Notes: generated by a model not told the origin, from the letters alone. 64,000 nucleotides of DNA from AP-15 sp963785565 (GCA_963785565.1 CAWAVV010000014.1:1-64000), one strand, 5' to 3'. Numbered from the stretch's first letter, positions 1-10,325 are shown. Program-made: numbers and translations.

Positions 1-191
1 CATGCGCTTTTCGATGATGGCGCCCTACCTGCTCCGAGGGTTGCCGGTGTGCCCGGCAAATGAGAGTCACGACGTTGACGTCCCCTAGTCTGTTACTGAG
101 GCGTGTACTTACAAAATCGCTCGCCAATGTCCGCTTGACAGTAAGCTGGCATCTTCGATCAACCCGCCTCGTTTCTATCAGCCCTACTCAA

Positions 192-1789
192 CTACTTTGC
201 GATCGGTAACGTAAAGTGGACCGAAGCACCGTGGTGGCATGGTTCCAGCCAAAGCCGGCCCCCATGCGCATCCACAATCGACCTACATAGCGACAGCCCA
301 ACGCCAAGTCCGTAAGGCTTGCCGGAGGATAGAGGAAGGAATCCCATTTCGATGCGCTCAAGCGAAAAGCCTGGGCCGGAATCAAGAACGTGGACCTCAA
401 TGAAATCGTTGTTGGCGCGTCTTGCTTCGATCCAAATCGAGCCGCCGGTGGCGCCACTATCGCTGATCGCCTCGATGGAATTGCGCACCAAATTCAACAA
501 AACCTGCTCGATCTGTAAGACATCCACCATCACGGGCGGAAGATCGGCCGCCAGATTGGTGTGTGCGGCTACCCTGGCCTGGTCAAGGTCTGGCTTGCAC
601 AAATCGATCATTCCCTCGGCGATTCGCTCGAAAGGAACCAGGGCACGATTGCTGCGATCGAGCCGCACCAACGCCCGCAGGCGTCTGATTACCTCGGCGG
701 CGCGATCGACCTGCGACACGGCTTTCTTCGCGGTTTCCGCAACCTCCACAATGTCGATATTGCCCGAACTTATCGTGTCGGCCACTAGGCGGATGTACGT
801 GCCAGCCGCCATCAGGGGCTGATTAACCTCGTGAGCGACAGCCGTTGCCAGTTCGCTGACACTTCCAAGTCGCGCGAGCCGCGCGAGAGATACCTGATGT
901 AGGCGCAACTGAGTCTCCAAACGGCGTCGCTCCGTAACGAGTGCGCCTGCGACTAGCCCAGTCACAGCCAAGACAAGCATGAGAGCCTGAAAAGCGTCCA
1001 GCTCTTTGCTTCCCTGGGGGAGTAATCCCACTCCTAGGATAAGGCCGCACTGGGTTATTAGAATGCCGGCGCTGACGCCTTCGATACCATTGCGAACCGC
1101 CATCCACACAATCGGTAAGAAAAGGACGTAGAACAGCTGAAACTCTCGTTCATTGGAAAAGCCGAATACCATCAGCAGCGCGCAGCCGATGGCGGCGCAC
1201 TGAAGCGCTGTTTCAATCGATAAGGGTAGGATTTTTTGCGGATCAACACGAACAGTGCGAAAGGGGTGAGTGCTAAGATGCCAACTGCGTCCCCGATCCA
1301 GTAGCGCAGCGTTGCCGGCGCAAAATCTTTGACCGATAATAATCCTGCCGCGATAGCCACGCCAACGTAAGTCGATGCAACAAAGGCCGCGCTTGCGGCG
1401 GCGACGAGCATTAACAACACCAAATCCCGCGTTGACGACAGCCCCGGATCAAACCGGGTAATGGAGCTTTTCAAGAAAGCCAACGCCGCGGAATAACCTC
1501 CTCCGATTAGCGCAACGGTAATGAACTCGACGGCCCACGGCAGGTCGATCTGTCGATTGATGAGATCGGCCATAAAGGGGGCGACGAACAAGAGTGGAAC
1601 CATCCAGATGTCAAAAAACAAAACAAGGACGAAGCTCAAGCCCGTGTTCGGATTCCACGGCGTTATGCCGAAGGACGCATAGGGTTCGACGAAACTGATG
1701 CGGTCGAGCGCAACGTATCCCGCGACGTAGGCTAACCCGACGACGGCCCTATTGGCGGGAACGATCTCCGCGAAAGGCACTCTCCGCAT
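192..1789 (-). pseudogene. MASE1-type sensor histidine kinase, split by a frameshift
   Basis: Two minus-strand frames form one kinase. The first (1789 to 1172) is a very hydrophobic MASE1-like membrane sensor. The second (1172 to 192) continues with membrane segments, then a HisKA motif with the phospho-acceptor histidine (HEVNQPL), an N box (NLVRNSIEAI) and a G box (DSGPG, GLGVGL). The frames meet at the run of six A on the coding strand (T run at 1232-1237): one added A gives RKKILPLSIET and leads directly into the second frame. The protein would autophosphorylate on His and pass phosphate to a response regulator, but no regulator lies next to it. The lesion may be a mutation, a contractile homopolymer or a sequencing error. 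The family is clear; the ligand is unknown. Confidence 0.8.
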
Positions 1790-1891
1790 CTTTGCATCCT
1801 ATTGGGCATCGCGATATTGCCATCGTTCTCAAGACTACAAAGGTAATCGCTACCGTTGGTAGCCATCACGTCGCCTTTTGATGCTGTGGAC

Positions 1892-1962
1892 GGCTCCTCC
1901 ACCGGGCACGTGAGTGCCACGGATATGGGTGCTCTTAAGGCCCACGACGATTTGGAGGAGCC
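1892..1962 (+). ncRNA. Structured leader of the IS110 relic (possible bridge-RNA remnant)
   Basis: A perfect 9-bp inverted repeat (GGCTCCTCC at 1892-1900, GGAGGAGCC at 1954-1962) encloses two further hairpins: GGCAC/GTGCC with a GTGA loop at 1905-1918, and TGGG/CCCA at 1926-1944. It ends 5 bases before the transposase start codon and the closing stem contains the ribosome binding site GGAGG. IS110-group elements are known to encode a structured bridge RNA in their non-coding end; the position fits, but this structure is shorter than described bridge RNAs. It could equally be a translational attenuator. Confidence 0.4.
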
Positions 1963-1967
1963 AAATC

Positions 1968-2611
1968 ATGGAAGCCATCACGACAATCGGTCTCGATATC
2001 GCGAAGTCCGTTTTTCAGGTTCATGGCATCGATGCGAAGGGCAATGTCATCCTCCGGCGGAAGCTCAAGCGTCGCTACGTTCTGACATTCTCCAGAAGCT
2101 GCCCCCATGCCCGGTTGGTATTGAAGCCTGCGCCTCGTCGCATCATTGGTCGCGCGAACTCCAAGCGCTTGGACACACCGTACGCCTGATTCCGCCGGCC
2201 TATGTGAAGCCGTATGTGAAGCGGCACAAGAACGATGCCACTGACGCCGAAGCGATCTGAGAGGCGGTCACCAGGCCAAACATGCGGTGATCAATGCCAT
2301 CCGCGCTTATCTTGCAGAGTTTGGGATCGTCGCGCCGGTCGGACGCCAATGTGTCGAGCAATTGCTCGGGGTTGCTGCAGATACAAATGATAAGCGGTTG
2401 CCCGAGGTTTGCCGCTCGCGGTGCCCAATTGCGGACGCTGAAGGCACAGATCCTGCAGTTTGATCGTATGATCAGGGCTTGGCACCGATCCAATGAGGAG
2501 AGCCGGGGGCTCGACGACATACCCGGTGTCGGCCCGGCTTTGGCGACCGCTTTGGTTGCCAGCGTCGCTGATCCGAGGGCTTTCCGGACTAGGCCGGAAA
2601 GCTTGTCATAG
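1968..2611 (+). pseudogene. IS110-family transposase relic
   Basis: The start (ATG 1968, GGAGG at 1954) encodes the typical IS110 DEDD N-terminus, TIGLDIAKSVFQVHG. The frame then shifts to VRLIPPAYVKPYVKRHKNDATDAEA, here seen as pieces such as PPAYVKPYVKRHKNDA, and meets a stop at about 2258. After an internal deletion it resumes as VINAIRAYLAEFGIVAPVGR (from 2281) and, in another frame, as the C-terminal helix-hairpin-helix piece DDIPGVGPALATALVASV (to about 2600). At about 640 bp against roughly 1 kb for intact copies, with at least two frameshifts, a stop and a deletion, it cannot encode a working recombinase. It marks an old insertion in an already decaying region. Confidence 0.85.
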
Positions 2612-2713
2612 GCCGCGTGCGACCCTTCGGATTGCATTGATTGCTGCGCGGATTTCGTGCGCGGCCTGAGCCGCCGCCGAAAGGATCGTTTCCGATACAG
2701 TCTCCGAACCAGA

Positions 2714-3708
2714 TCAGGCACGCGCTGCTGGACGACTCTCGTCCGCCGTGCCACGCGCCGCGGCGACGAAATACCAAGGCATTCCGTCCGCGTGCCAATC
2801 GTTGTGGCAAAACGGGCGGCCGAACAGATCGAACACCGCGAAAACCACCGCGTCGAAAAAGCTGAACCAATCTTTGCTCGTATAACCGTACAAGTCGGCA
2901 GCGCTTTCGCGGCCGTTCTCGAAGATCACCAGCGGACGGTCGCGCAGAATTGACGTGGCACCTGTAGCGCGTGAAACTCGCCGCCTTCGAGGTCCATCTT
3001 AACGAAGCGCACACGCTGCCCGCGATCGGCGAGAAGGCTGTCTAGCGTGGCAACCGGCACGTCGATCACATCGACGCTGCCTGCAAGGTCGCCGGGTAGG
3101 TCGCGGCGCTGCTGCAATCCGCTGTAGCCGACCTTGTTTCTGACCACGGAAAAGCTGGCACGGCCGGTGACGGCGCCGATCGCTGTAGCTTTGATATCGA
3201 CATTTGGAAAGCCCCGTCGCGCAAGCCCGGCCGCAAGATCAGAAATAGCCTCCACCGCGACCACTCTGCCTGACGGACCGACAAGTTCGCTCAAAGGGAC
3301 GGTATGAAGCCCGCCACTAGCCCCGCAATCGACGGCAAGATCGCCGGGCCTGAGGATGGCCGAATAGACCGCCTTGATGATGTCCTCGAAAAAATCGCCG
3401 AGCCGCCCGGTATGGGCGGCCTCCATCCACGCCTGCCGCTCCGCGTCATCAAGCGCCATACATTCACCTGAACGCAGAAGCTGCCCCCCTAACCCCCGAC
3501 CAAAGAAATAATCAAAGCACCGAAGGCCTACCGGAAACGCGTTCGCGCCAACAGACGGCGGCTTTCGCGCTAAGGCGTTACCCAAGGAGGAAAGACCATC
3601 AATTTGCCGCTTGTTGATGCCGTTCGACATGGCCGAACAGTTGTCTCGTACTCTCGCCGGAACTGTTAGCAATGCCGCTCCGCCCGCCGCGAGGTCGGAG
3701 ATCATCAC
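2714..3708 (-). pseudogene. FkbM-family methyltransferase, frameshifted
   Basis: The main frame (3708 to 2926; an inner ATG at 3630 is also a plausible start) has the SAM-binding motif AVDCGASGGLHTVPLS and the FkbM signature FVKMDLEGGEFHAL. It then runs into a stop, while the downstream frame (to 2714) carries the expected continuation LVIFENGRESAADLYGY and a C-terminal tail. One extra base near 2961 (CAGGTG read as CAGGGTG) would give LQGATSILRDRPLVIFENG and restore one frame. FkbM enzymes O-methylate sugars, lipids or polyketides; the substrate here is unknown. It lies alone between the IS110 relic and a lipase fragment. Confidence 0.75.
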
Positions 3709-3725
3709 ACCGACAGATCCCCCCG

Positions 3726-3764
3726 AAAAAGGGAAAGGCCCCGACCGGGGAAGACCGGGGCTTT
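3726..3764 (-). terminator. Possible intrinsic terminator
   Basis: On the minus strand AAAGCCCCG pairs with CGGGGCCTTT (one bulge) around an 11-12 base loop, and is followed by TTTCCCTTTTT. It would stop transcripts entering from the right, where no intact minus-strand gene survives, so it may be a leftover of a lost gene. Confidence 0.4.
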
Positions 3765-3847
3765 AAGGAGGCGGGGCCCCAGCGAATGCAGCGGCCCGTG
3801 CCGCAGCCGTCGTGATGCATCCGTGCTTACTTCGGGAGATTCGCGCG

Positions 3848-4093
3848 ATCACGCTCGGCACCCCCTACTGGGGCGCCCCCAAGTCCGCCACGGCGCTGAT
3901 GACCGCGAAATCGGACGAACCGAAAAACCCAACTTTTTGGGCTGGATCTGTTCCTCAAGGCCAAGGATCTGCAGCTGGCCGCCCGCAACATGCTCGGTCT
4001 GTATTGGCTATTTCCCCCTCTGAAAACTACGGCGCCTGGCTTAAAGTCAACCGGCGATTGACGCCGTACTTCTACTCGTTCAGTTACGTATAA
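3848..4093 (+). pseudogene. Fragment of a lipase-like alpha/beta hydrolase
   Basis: Three short plus-strand pieces in changing frames resemble a lecithin:cholesterol acyltransferase-like hydrolase: ITLGTPYWGAPKSATALM (about 3848-3904), FGLDLFLKAKDLQLAARNM with LGLYWLFP (about 3940-4015), and SENYGAWLKVNRR (about 4017-4055). The last frame stops at 4093, exactly where the next gene's open frame begins. The upstream part with the catalytic serine is missing. The assignment is from recalled family wording only, so it is tentative; that these are decayed coding pieces is more certain than the family. Confidence 0.35.
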
Positions 4094-4950
4094 AGGCATT
4101 CGCCGATCCCAAAGACGCCCTTGCCGAGATCGAGACCGCTGATGCGGCCTACGGGACGGTGCCGCCCGAACTGTTCGCCCGCGCGAAGAACCTGCGCTGG
4201 ATTTGCGCGTCGCGAGCCGGACTGGGCGGCGCGTATTTCTACGATGCGCTGGTCAACAGCGATGTCGTCGTCACCGGCATGCACGGCAGCTATAACGAAC
4301 ATCTCTCCACTCACGCGGTGGCGTTTTTGCTCGCTTTCGCCCGGCGCTTCGAGCACTACCTGCCGCAACAGCGGTGGCAGAGAGGTCCAGCGATGATCGA
4401 TCTGCCGACGCAGACGGTGCTGATCGTCGGCGTCGGCGGCGCCGGCAGCGAGGCCAGCAAACAATGTGCCGCCTTCGGAATGCGGGTACTCGGCATCGAT
4501 CCGCGGGTGACGGAACGACCGGCCGGCATGGTCGACCTCAGTGGTGCTGACCGGCTAGAGGAGCGCCTCGGCGAAGCCGACTTCGTCATCGTAACGACGC
4601 CGGAGACGCCGGATACCCTAGGGATGTTCAACGCGAGGCTGTTCTCGCGAATGAAGCGCGGCGCCTACTTCATCAATATCGCCCGGGGCCGCTGTGTCGT
4701 CACCCAAGACCTGATTGCAGCCCTGCAGTCCGGCCAGCTCGCGGGCGCCGGGCTCGATGTTGCCGACCCGGAGCCGTTGTCGGCCGACAGCCCGCTATGG
4801 GGGATGCCGAACGTCCTGATCACGCCGCATGTCGCGATCCTCGGCACCCCTTATCGCCAGAAATGGGAGGCGATTCTTCTGGAAAACTGCCGGCGCTTCG
4901 CCGCGGGTCAGCCGTTGATCAACGTCGTCGACAAGGAAAAATGGTACTGA
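4093..4950 (+). pseudogene. D-isomer 2-hydroxyacid dehydrogenase, 5'-truncated
   Basis: The open frame from 4093 starts in the middle of the substrate domain (KAFADPKDALAEIETADAAY) with no start codon until GTG 4159. From there it has the Rossmann motif VLIVGVGGAGSEASK, and the three catalytic residues of the family: Arg in NIARGRCVV, Glu in DPEPL and His in ITPHVA. About 50 N-terminal residues are missing compared with family members of roughly 315-320 aa. A product begun at 4159 (263 aa) would keep the NAD domain and catalytic residues but lack part of the substrate domain. The enzyme class reduces 2-keto acids or oxidises 2-hydroxy acids. The truncation abuts the lipase fragment, suggesting one deletion removed the end of one gene and the head of the other. 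Confidence 0.7.
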
Positions 4951-5534
4951 CTGCCGGGGCATATGATCTCAGGGCAGAGACGCTTCTTCGGAAGCGCACT
5001 TGGCCCGTTCGCGTGACGACGCAAGCGGCCTTTGGCCGTGTAGATTCGTAGTGCAGATACACGAATGCAACGACTGTTCTATAGGGATATCCGATCGAGG
5101 CAAGGAGACGAGTAAACCAGCATAACGCGAGCCACTCTTTTTCACAGCTAGCCCTACACTCTGCCGGCGCCGACAATCTGCCGGCCCTGCAGATCGCAAG
5201 CGGGATCGGTATCAGCAAAAGTTCCTCGAAGAGGACTTGGCAGCTCGCCAGGGACCGTGTTGCACGCAAAAAAATTCGCTCACACGTTCGTCGCGCCTTC
5301 CAAACTCTGGTCAAGCACATCCGCGACAGCAAGGAAGCAACGAGCCGCGGTTGATGCAAACCCGCGCCGACGACCGCGAATTTTGTGTCATGGGTCGATA
5401 GCTGAATGCCCCCAACGCGGCCAGTCAGGCGGCTTAAAGAATGGTAGCAGCTCAAAGGAACTGGAGAGACAGGGCAGGTCGAAACACGGCCTTCTCGCGA
5501 CGTGCTGAGGAAAATGCCGAGGCAGCGTCCCGCT
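4951..5534. other. Gene-less stretch
   Basis: No frame in this 580-bp stretch reads like a protein, and I recognise no RNA gene or repeat. It is probably decayed sequence continuous with the pseudogenes on both sides. Confidence 0.5.
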
Positions 5535-6128
5535 TCAAAGAACCTTTTGGAAATAAAGTCGGCGAAGGCCAGAGCCGACAGTTTTATTGCTCTCTAGCTC
5601 GGCTATGTCCTCACGGAGTAATTGATACCCGGCGTTCTTGTAGAGAGCGATCGCGGCACTTTGTATTTCGACCGTGCTCAGCTCGAGCCTCGCTATATTG
5701 CGCCGACGGCATTTATCTTCGGCGTACTGAAGCATGCGGCGCCCGATTCCGTTTCGTCGCGCCGCCGCATCGACATACATCCGCCGCAGCTCCATCGCGT
5801 CAGGCGCGGCGCGCTCCAGACCAAATGTGCCGACGAGCCCATCGTTTTAAATCGCCACCCAGAAGCCGCCATCGTGCTCGCGATAATAGTCAGTTATCCG
5901 ATCAATCTCCTCGCCCAGCGCGCGTTCGATACAGGCTTCAAAGGCATCGCGGAGGCCCGGCGGGCTGAGAAGCCGGTTTGTACCGATAAATAGCTTCCGG
6001 ATCTGGGGAGCGTCATCGTCCGCGAACGGGCGAATTTCAATCTCGGTGTCCAAGTTAGCTACCAAATTCGAGCACGCGCTTTGCTGGTCACGCCGGCTAG
6101 GCGCGTTTTGTGAACACGAACCAGTCAA
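5535..6128 (-). pseudogene. GNAT acetyltransferase interrupted by an in-frame stop
   Basis: One minus-strand frame carries a GNAT domain: the N-terminal strand EIEIRPFADDDAPQIRKLF, then GGFWVAI, a TAA at 5847-5849, NDGLVGTFGLERAAPDAMEL, the acetyl-CoA loop RRNGIGRRML and the C-terminal ALYKNAGYQ. Both halves are in the same frame, so this is a single nonsense codon (for example from GAA or CAA), not an indel. The frame opens at 6128, but a TTG at about 6051, after the neighbouring gene's stop at 6097, is a more natural start. The substrate is unknown. A nonsense change is harder to explain by sequencing error, so real inactivation is likely. Confidence 0.75.
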
Positions 6129-6568
6129 TTTCTTCGGTCACAGCCTCAGCCGGGTTGATATTGAGGCGATGAGCGCGAAGCGCAGTCATTCCCTGATCGA
6201 ACTCTATGTCAGACAGACGCGCGAGGAAGGAGTCGGCGTGCAGTGCTGACCTCCAAACGAAGCTTGGCCAGTCCGGGGCTACGACTTCCGTGACGATCTC
6301 ATGATGCCTTGGCGTGAAGCCGGCGGCTGCAAAGTTCGACCTGATCTCATCGCGGGATGGCAAGTCGGCGTCGAGCATGGCCCGCACTGCCGGGAAAAAA
6401 TTTGGCACGACGACATCGCCCGGTGCCACAGCCGAGGTCTACGACCAGCGAGACGGCGGTGCGGTCGATATGGGCCGATAACAAGCGTTGCGAACGCCGG
6501 CGTCTTGCTGGCGTCAGTGCGCGTGCCTCATCGTAATTCGTCGCGATGCCGGATTGATCATAGTCCAT
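6097..6568 (-). pseudogene. SAM-dependent methyltransferase with its middle deleted
   Basis: ATG 6568 begins MDYDQSGIATNYDEARALTP and runs to the SAM motif I, VVDLGCGTGR. At about 6410 this jumps, in a different frame, to a C-terminal part FFPAVRAMLDADLPSRDEIR to EIDWFVFTKRA (stop 6097). The roughly 100 residues expected between motif I and the C-terminal helices are absent. This is a deletion plus frameshift, so no active enzyme is possible. The GNAT pseudogene follows directly on the same strand, suggesting a former two-gene unit. Confidence 0.7.
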
Positions 6569-6613
6569 TGCAATGATGATCCTCGCGAGCGCGGCCAAGT
6601 CGGGATCGACCAC

Positions 6614-7222
6614 TAGCCACCAAAGGTCGCATGGATCCAGCCGACACGCTACAACCGCTCATCGTTGCCAGCATTCGTTTGTCAGGCGACGAGGCCGCCG
6701 CGTCAGCCCGAAGCCCAAACTGACGACCGCCTTTTCTTGTGCAGAATATACGTGCGAAATGGTGGTCCAGCTGCCCGCTATTCGGCGACTGCAAGCAATC
6801 GGCCCCGGCTCCTGCGAAGCAGGTCACCGGATGCCCGTCGCGGCGCCACCAATCAAGTCCGCCTAGCAAGGCCTGGAGAGCCGAGATCCTTCACTTTTGC
6901 GCGGTGCCGGCAAGCGTATAGGTGCGATTGGCGCGATCGCGCCATGCGCGCAGGGACGGATCAGCGCCAATTCCTGAAGGGACAACACCGGTTAGATCCT
7001 TCCTCGCGCGATCGCTATCTTGCTAGGCATCACGTGAAAGTTGATCTGTTCTGTTTCATGTGAACGAATCGGAGACGGAAACAGAAACAGAAACAGGGGA
7101 ACATCCGTCAAACGGGCAGGGCAGGGGCCTTATCGAATATTCAGCAGCGCTCGGTTGACATCACCAGATCACGCTGCGCCGATGTCTTGCGTAGCGGGGC
7201 GGTCGCGGCCAGCTAGAGGCGC
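6614..7222. other. Gene-less stretch
   Basis: No convincing gene. A short (GAAACA)-type triplet repeat of hexamers is visible at about 7076-7095. The rest has no codon structure I recognise and probably continues the decayed left region. Confidence 0.45.
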
Positions 7223-8059
7223 ATGGATTTCTCGGATGTGGATCGTGCGGCGCTGACGGCGGCGATAAAGCGGCTTGAGGAGCCGGGGTTCGCCGGCAAG
7301 ATGACGACGCTCGCCGGACGGCCGGCGGAATTGGTGGCGCGGGCATTGCCGCGCCCGGCGGCGTCGATTGTCGCCAAAGCGGCGGAGGCCGCCCTGACCC
7401 GGGCGCTCGACATCGCTTTGTTCAGTCTGCGCGACCAGCGGTTCATCGCCGGGCGGGTCGTGCATTCGGCACTGGCCTCGGCTTCGGGAGCGGTGGGCGG
7501 CGCCTTTGGCCTCGCCGCGCTGCCCGTCGAGTTGCCGGTATCAACCGCGATCATGCTGCGCACGATCGCCGTAATCGCCCGCGAAGAAGGCGAAGACCTT
7601 GCCGATCCTCGCACCCGGCTCGCCTGTCTCGAAGTCTTCGCGCTGGGCCACACCGGCATCGCTGCGCCGGACGGTGCCGAGGGCGGCTATTTCGCGTTGC
7701 GGGTATTGCTCGCCCGCGGTTTGGCGCTGGCCGCCGATACGCTTGTACACAAAGGCGCCGCGCACAGCAGTTCCGCGCTGATGCATCGCGCTCTGGCGCC
7801 GATTGTTGCCCGGTTTACGGCCATCGTCTCTCAGAAGCTCACGTTCCAGGGAGTGGCAGTTATCGGCGCCGTCGGCGGGGCCGCGGTCAACCTTGCCTTT
7901 ATCGAGCAATACCACGGCCTGGCGCGCGGCCATTTCACGGTGCGCCGGCTGGAACGCGTTTATGGCGCCGAAGCAGTGCGTGCCGAATACGACCAGCTCA
8001 AGGCCGCAGAGCTGCGCCAACCGGTGCAGATACCTGACATTGGAAATAGTGCCCCATAA
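7223..8059 (+). CDS. EcsC-family protein
   Basis: 278 residues, ATG at 7223. The sequence is rich in alanine and small residues, with long amphipathic helices and two glycine/alanine-rich hydrophobic stretches (SGAVGGAFGLAALPVELPVS and GVAVIGAVGGAAVNLAFIEQ) typical of the EcsC family (PF12787). The family name comes from Bacillus EcsC, encoded with the EcsAB ABC transporter; the molecular function is not established and no transporter lies nearby. The C-terminal motif FIEQYHGLARGHFTVRRLER is the conserved end of the family. It is intact and stands alone, the first whole gene after the pseudogene region. Confidence 0.8.
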   Translation: MDFSDVDRAALTAAIKRLEEPGFAGKMTTLAGRPAELVARALPRPAASIVAKAAEAALTRALDIALFSLRDQRFIAGRVVHSALASASGAVGGAFGLAALPVELPVSTAIMLRTIAVIAREEGEDLADPRTRLACLEVFALGHTGIAAPDGAEGGYFALRVLLARGLALAADTLVHKGAAHSSSALMHRALAPIVARFTAIVSQKLTFQGVAVIGAVGGAAVNLAFIEQYHGLARGHFTVRRLERVYGAEAVRAEYDQLKAAELRQPVQIPDIGNSAP

Positions 8060-8214
8060 CGTCGAAGTCGCTGCTGGCGGCATACCCCGCCGACGACATG
8101 ATTTGCTGGCCGATTAGCCCGCTCGTCGGCAACGTCAAAATAACGATCCTTCTCTGATTGAGCCGGTCGCGGCGGCCGACTAATCAACACAAGATTACAA
8201 GAACCGGAGGAAAC

Positions 8215-8427
8215 ATGTCCCGACCCCGCGCTGCCGACGATTTTCCGGTGATCCGTGCCCGCATGGAGGAGCTGCGCCGCGAGCGCATCCGGCTGCGCGC
8301 CGCCGACGACTTTCGAGCGATCCGGGCCCGCATGGAGGAACTTCGGCGCGAGCGCGCTCAGCTATCCGCCGAGAGAAGGAGCCGCTCGGTGGCCCACCCT
8401 TGTCATCGCCCCGTGAGTGAAAGATAG
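8215..8427 (+). CDS. Small tandem-repeat protein
   Basis: 70 residues from ATG 8215, with a clear ribosome binding site (CGGAGG, 8205-8210). The body is two consecutive 23-residue units, RAADDFPVIRARMEELRRER plus IRL, and RAADDFRAIRARMEELRRER plus AQL, encoded by 8227-8295 and 8296-8364. Each unit is a charged amphipathic helix, so the protein is probably a helical hairpin or dimer. Synonymous differences between the units show that the duplication is not recent and that the protein sequence has been kept. A basic tail (ERRSRSVAHPCHRP) follows. Function unknown. Confidence 0.65.
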   Translation: MSRPRAADDFPVIRARMEELRRERIRLRAADDFRAIRARMEELRRERAQLSAERRSRSVAHPCHRPVSER

Positions 8428-8913
8428 GGCTGAAAGGCGGAGCCGCGAGAGCCCCACCCGCCATGCATCAGCGATCGCAAGTCGCGCGCCGATCGTCAGG
8501 GCGGCCAGCTGATAGACCGCATTGCGGCCCGCGCGCTAATCTGCCAGCTCCCCGTCGTTGAGGCGTTCCGGGGATGCGCGGGTGCCATTCACCGGGTGCC
8601 GGCGTGGCGGTCTGATGCCGGATCACGGACGCCATTGGGCAACTCGCCAACACCATCCCGCCCGGCGCGGTCCACTGACCTGCCGAGACACCGGAGGCGG
8701 CAAGCCCTGGATAGGTGACAGACCGGCGACCGGGCCATCCTATTTTTCCATATGCCGGGTTCCTGGTGCAAAGGACGATAGTTGCCTCGCAGCGCTACGT
8801 TGGGGGGGATGACCCAAATGCCATACCCCTGTTGCCGGCACGAGACACACCGATCCGTTGAACTCGCGCTTTTGACCCTAGGGTTTCCGCGACTTGCGGT
8901 GGTTAACTAGGGT
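8428..8913. other. Intergenic stretch with a hairpin after glnA
   Basis: No gene is supported. At 8876-8912, directly beyond the glnA stop, CCCTAG pairs with CTAGGG as an outer stem and CCGC/GCGG forms an inner stem with loop GACTT. There is no T run, so it is a weak terminator candidate; it may instead stabilise the 3' end of the mRNA. Confidence 0.35.
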
Positions 8914-10325
8914 TCAGACGCTGTAGTACATTTGGAATTCGATCGGGTGGGGGGTGTGCTCGAAATTGTACACCTCCTCCCATTTCAATTCGATATAGGC
9001 CTCGATCTGGTCGCGGTTGAAGACCTCGCCCTTCAACAGAAAGGCGTGGTCGTGGGCGAGCTCGCCCAAGGCCTCGCGCAACGAGCCGCACACCACCGGC
9101 ACGTCCTTCAGCTCCTCGGGCGGCAGATCGTAGAGGTTCTTGTCGATCGGGTCGCCCGGATGGATCTTGTTCTGGATGCCGTCGAGCCCGGCCATCATCA
9201 TCGCGGCAAAGGCCAGATAGGGGTTGGCGGCGCCGTCCGGGTAGCGCACCTCGACCCGTTTGGCCTTGGGGCTCGAGACATAGGGGATGCGGCACGAGGC
9301 CGAGCGGTTGCGCGAGGAATAGGCCAGCAGCACCGGCGCCTCGAACCCCGGGATCAGGCGCTTGTAGCTGTTGGTGGTCGGGTTGGTGAAGGCGTTGATC
9401 GCCTTGGCGTGGCGAATGATCCCGCCGATGTAGTAGAGCGCGGTTTCGGAGAGGTCGGCATAGAGGTTGCCGGCGAACACCGTGTTGTCGCCCTTCCACA
9501 GGGATTGGTGGACATGCATGCCCGAGCCGTTGTCGCCCATGATCGGCTTGGGCATAAAGGTCGCGGTCTTGCCGTATTGCTGGGCGACGTTGTGCACCAC
9601 GTATTTATAGATCTGCATGTGGTCGGCGGTGTCGACCAGGGTGGAGAACTGAAAGCCCAGTTCGGCTTGTGAGGGCGCCACCTCGTGGTGGTGCTTTTCG
9701 ACCAAGCAGCCCCATATCGGCCATCACCGAGAGCATCTCGGCCCGCAGATCGGCTTGGCCGTCGACCGGCGGCACCGGGAAATAGCCGCCCTTGATCGGC
9801 GGCCGGTGGCCGGAATTGCCGTCGGCGAACTCCTTGTCCGAGACGTAGGGCCCCTCCTCGCTGTCGATCTGGTACATCGCCCCGTTCATCCCGGTGCGAT
9901 AGCGCACATCGTCAAAGATGAAAAACTCGGCCTCGGGCCCGAAAATACGCCTTGTCGCCGATCCCGGTCGAGATCAGGTGGCGCTCGGCCTTTTTCGCGG
10001 TCGAGCGCGGGTCGCGGGCATAGGGCTGCCCGGTCAACGGCTCGTGCACGTCGCAAAAAATGATCAGCGCGGTCTGCGCCGCAAACGGGTCCAACACCGC
10101 GGTCGAGCAATCCGGCACCAGCATCATGTCCGAATCGTTGATCGCCTTCCACCCGGCGATCGACGAGCCGTCGAACATCACCCCCTCGTTCAGGAAATTC
10201 TCGCTGATCGTGCGCACGTGATGCGCCAGATGCTGCCACTTGCCGCGCGGATCGGTGAAGCGGAAGTCGACATACTTGACCTCGTGCTCCTTGATCAGCT
10301 CCATCACTCTCCCAGGCTCAGACAT
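8914..10325 (-). CDS. glnA: Glutamine synthetase type I (two apparent frameshifts)
   Basis: Makes glutamine from glutamate, ammonia and ATP as a dodecamer. ATG 10325 starts MSEPGRVMELIKEHEVKYVD; the stop is at 8914 after IEFQMYYSV. Visible motifs are MFDGSSIAGW, the catalytic-core piece VEKHHHEVAPSQAE, GDNGSGMHVHQSLW and the adenylylation-site region NLYDLPPEE, so the GSI-beta form is regulated by covalent modification. Three frames are needed: one extra base at 9942-9945 (coding TATTTTCGGG instead of TATTTCGGG) and one at 9702-9705 (CTTGGTC). Removing both yields about 470 residues, the normal length. Since this is a core enzyme with all motifs kept, the frameshifts are most likely sequence errors. 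It is the last gene of the amt-glnB-glnA cluster, 53 bp after glnB. Confidence 0.9.
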
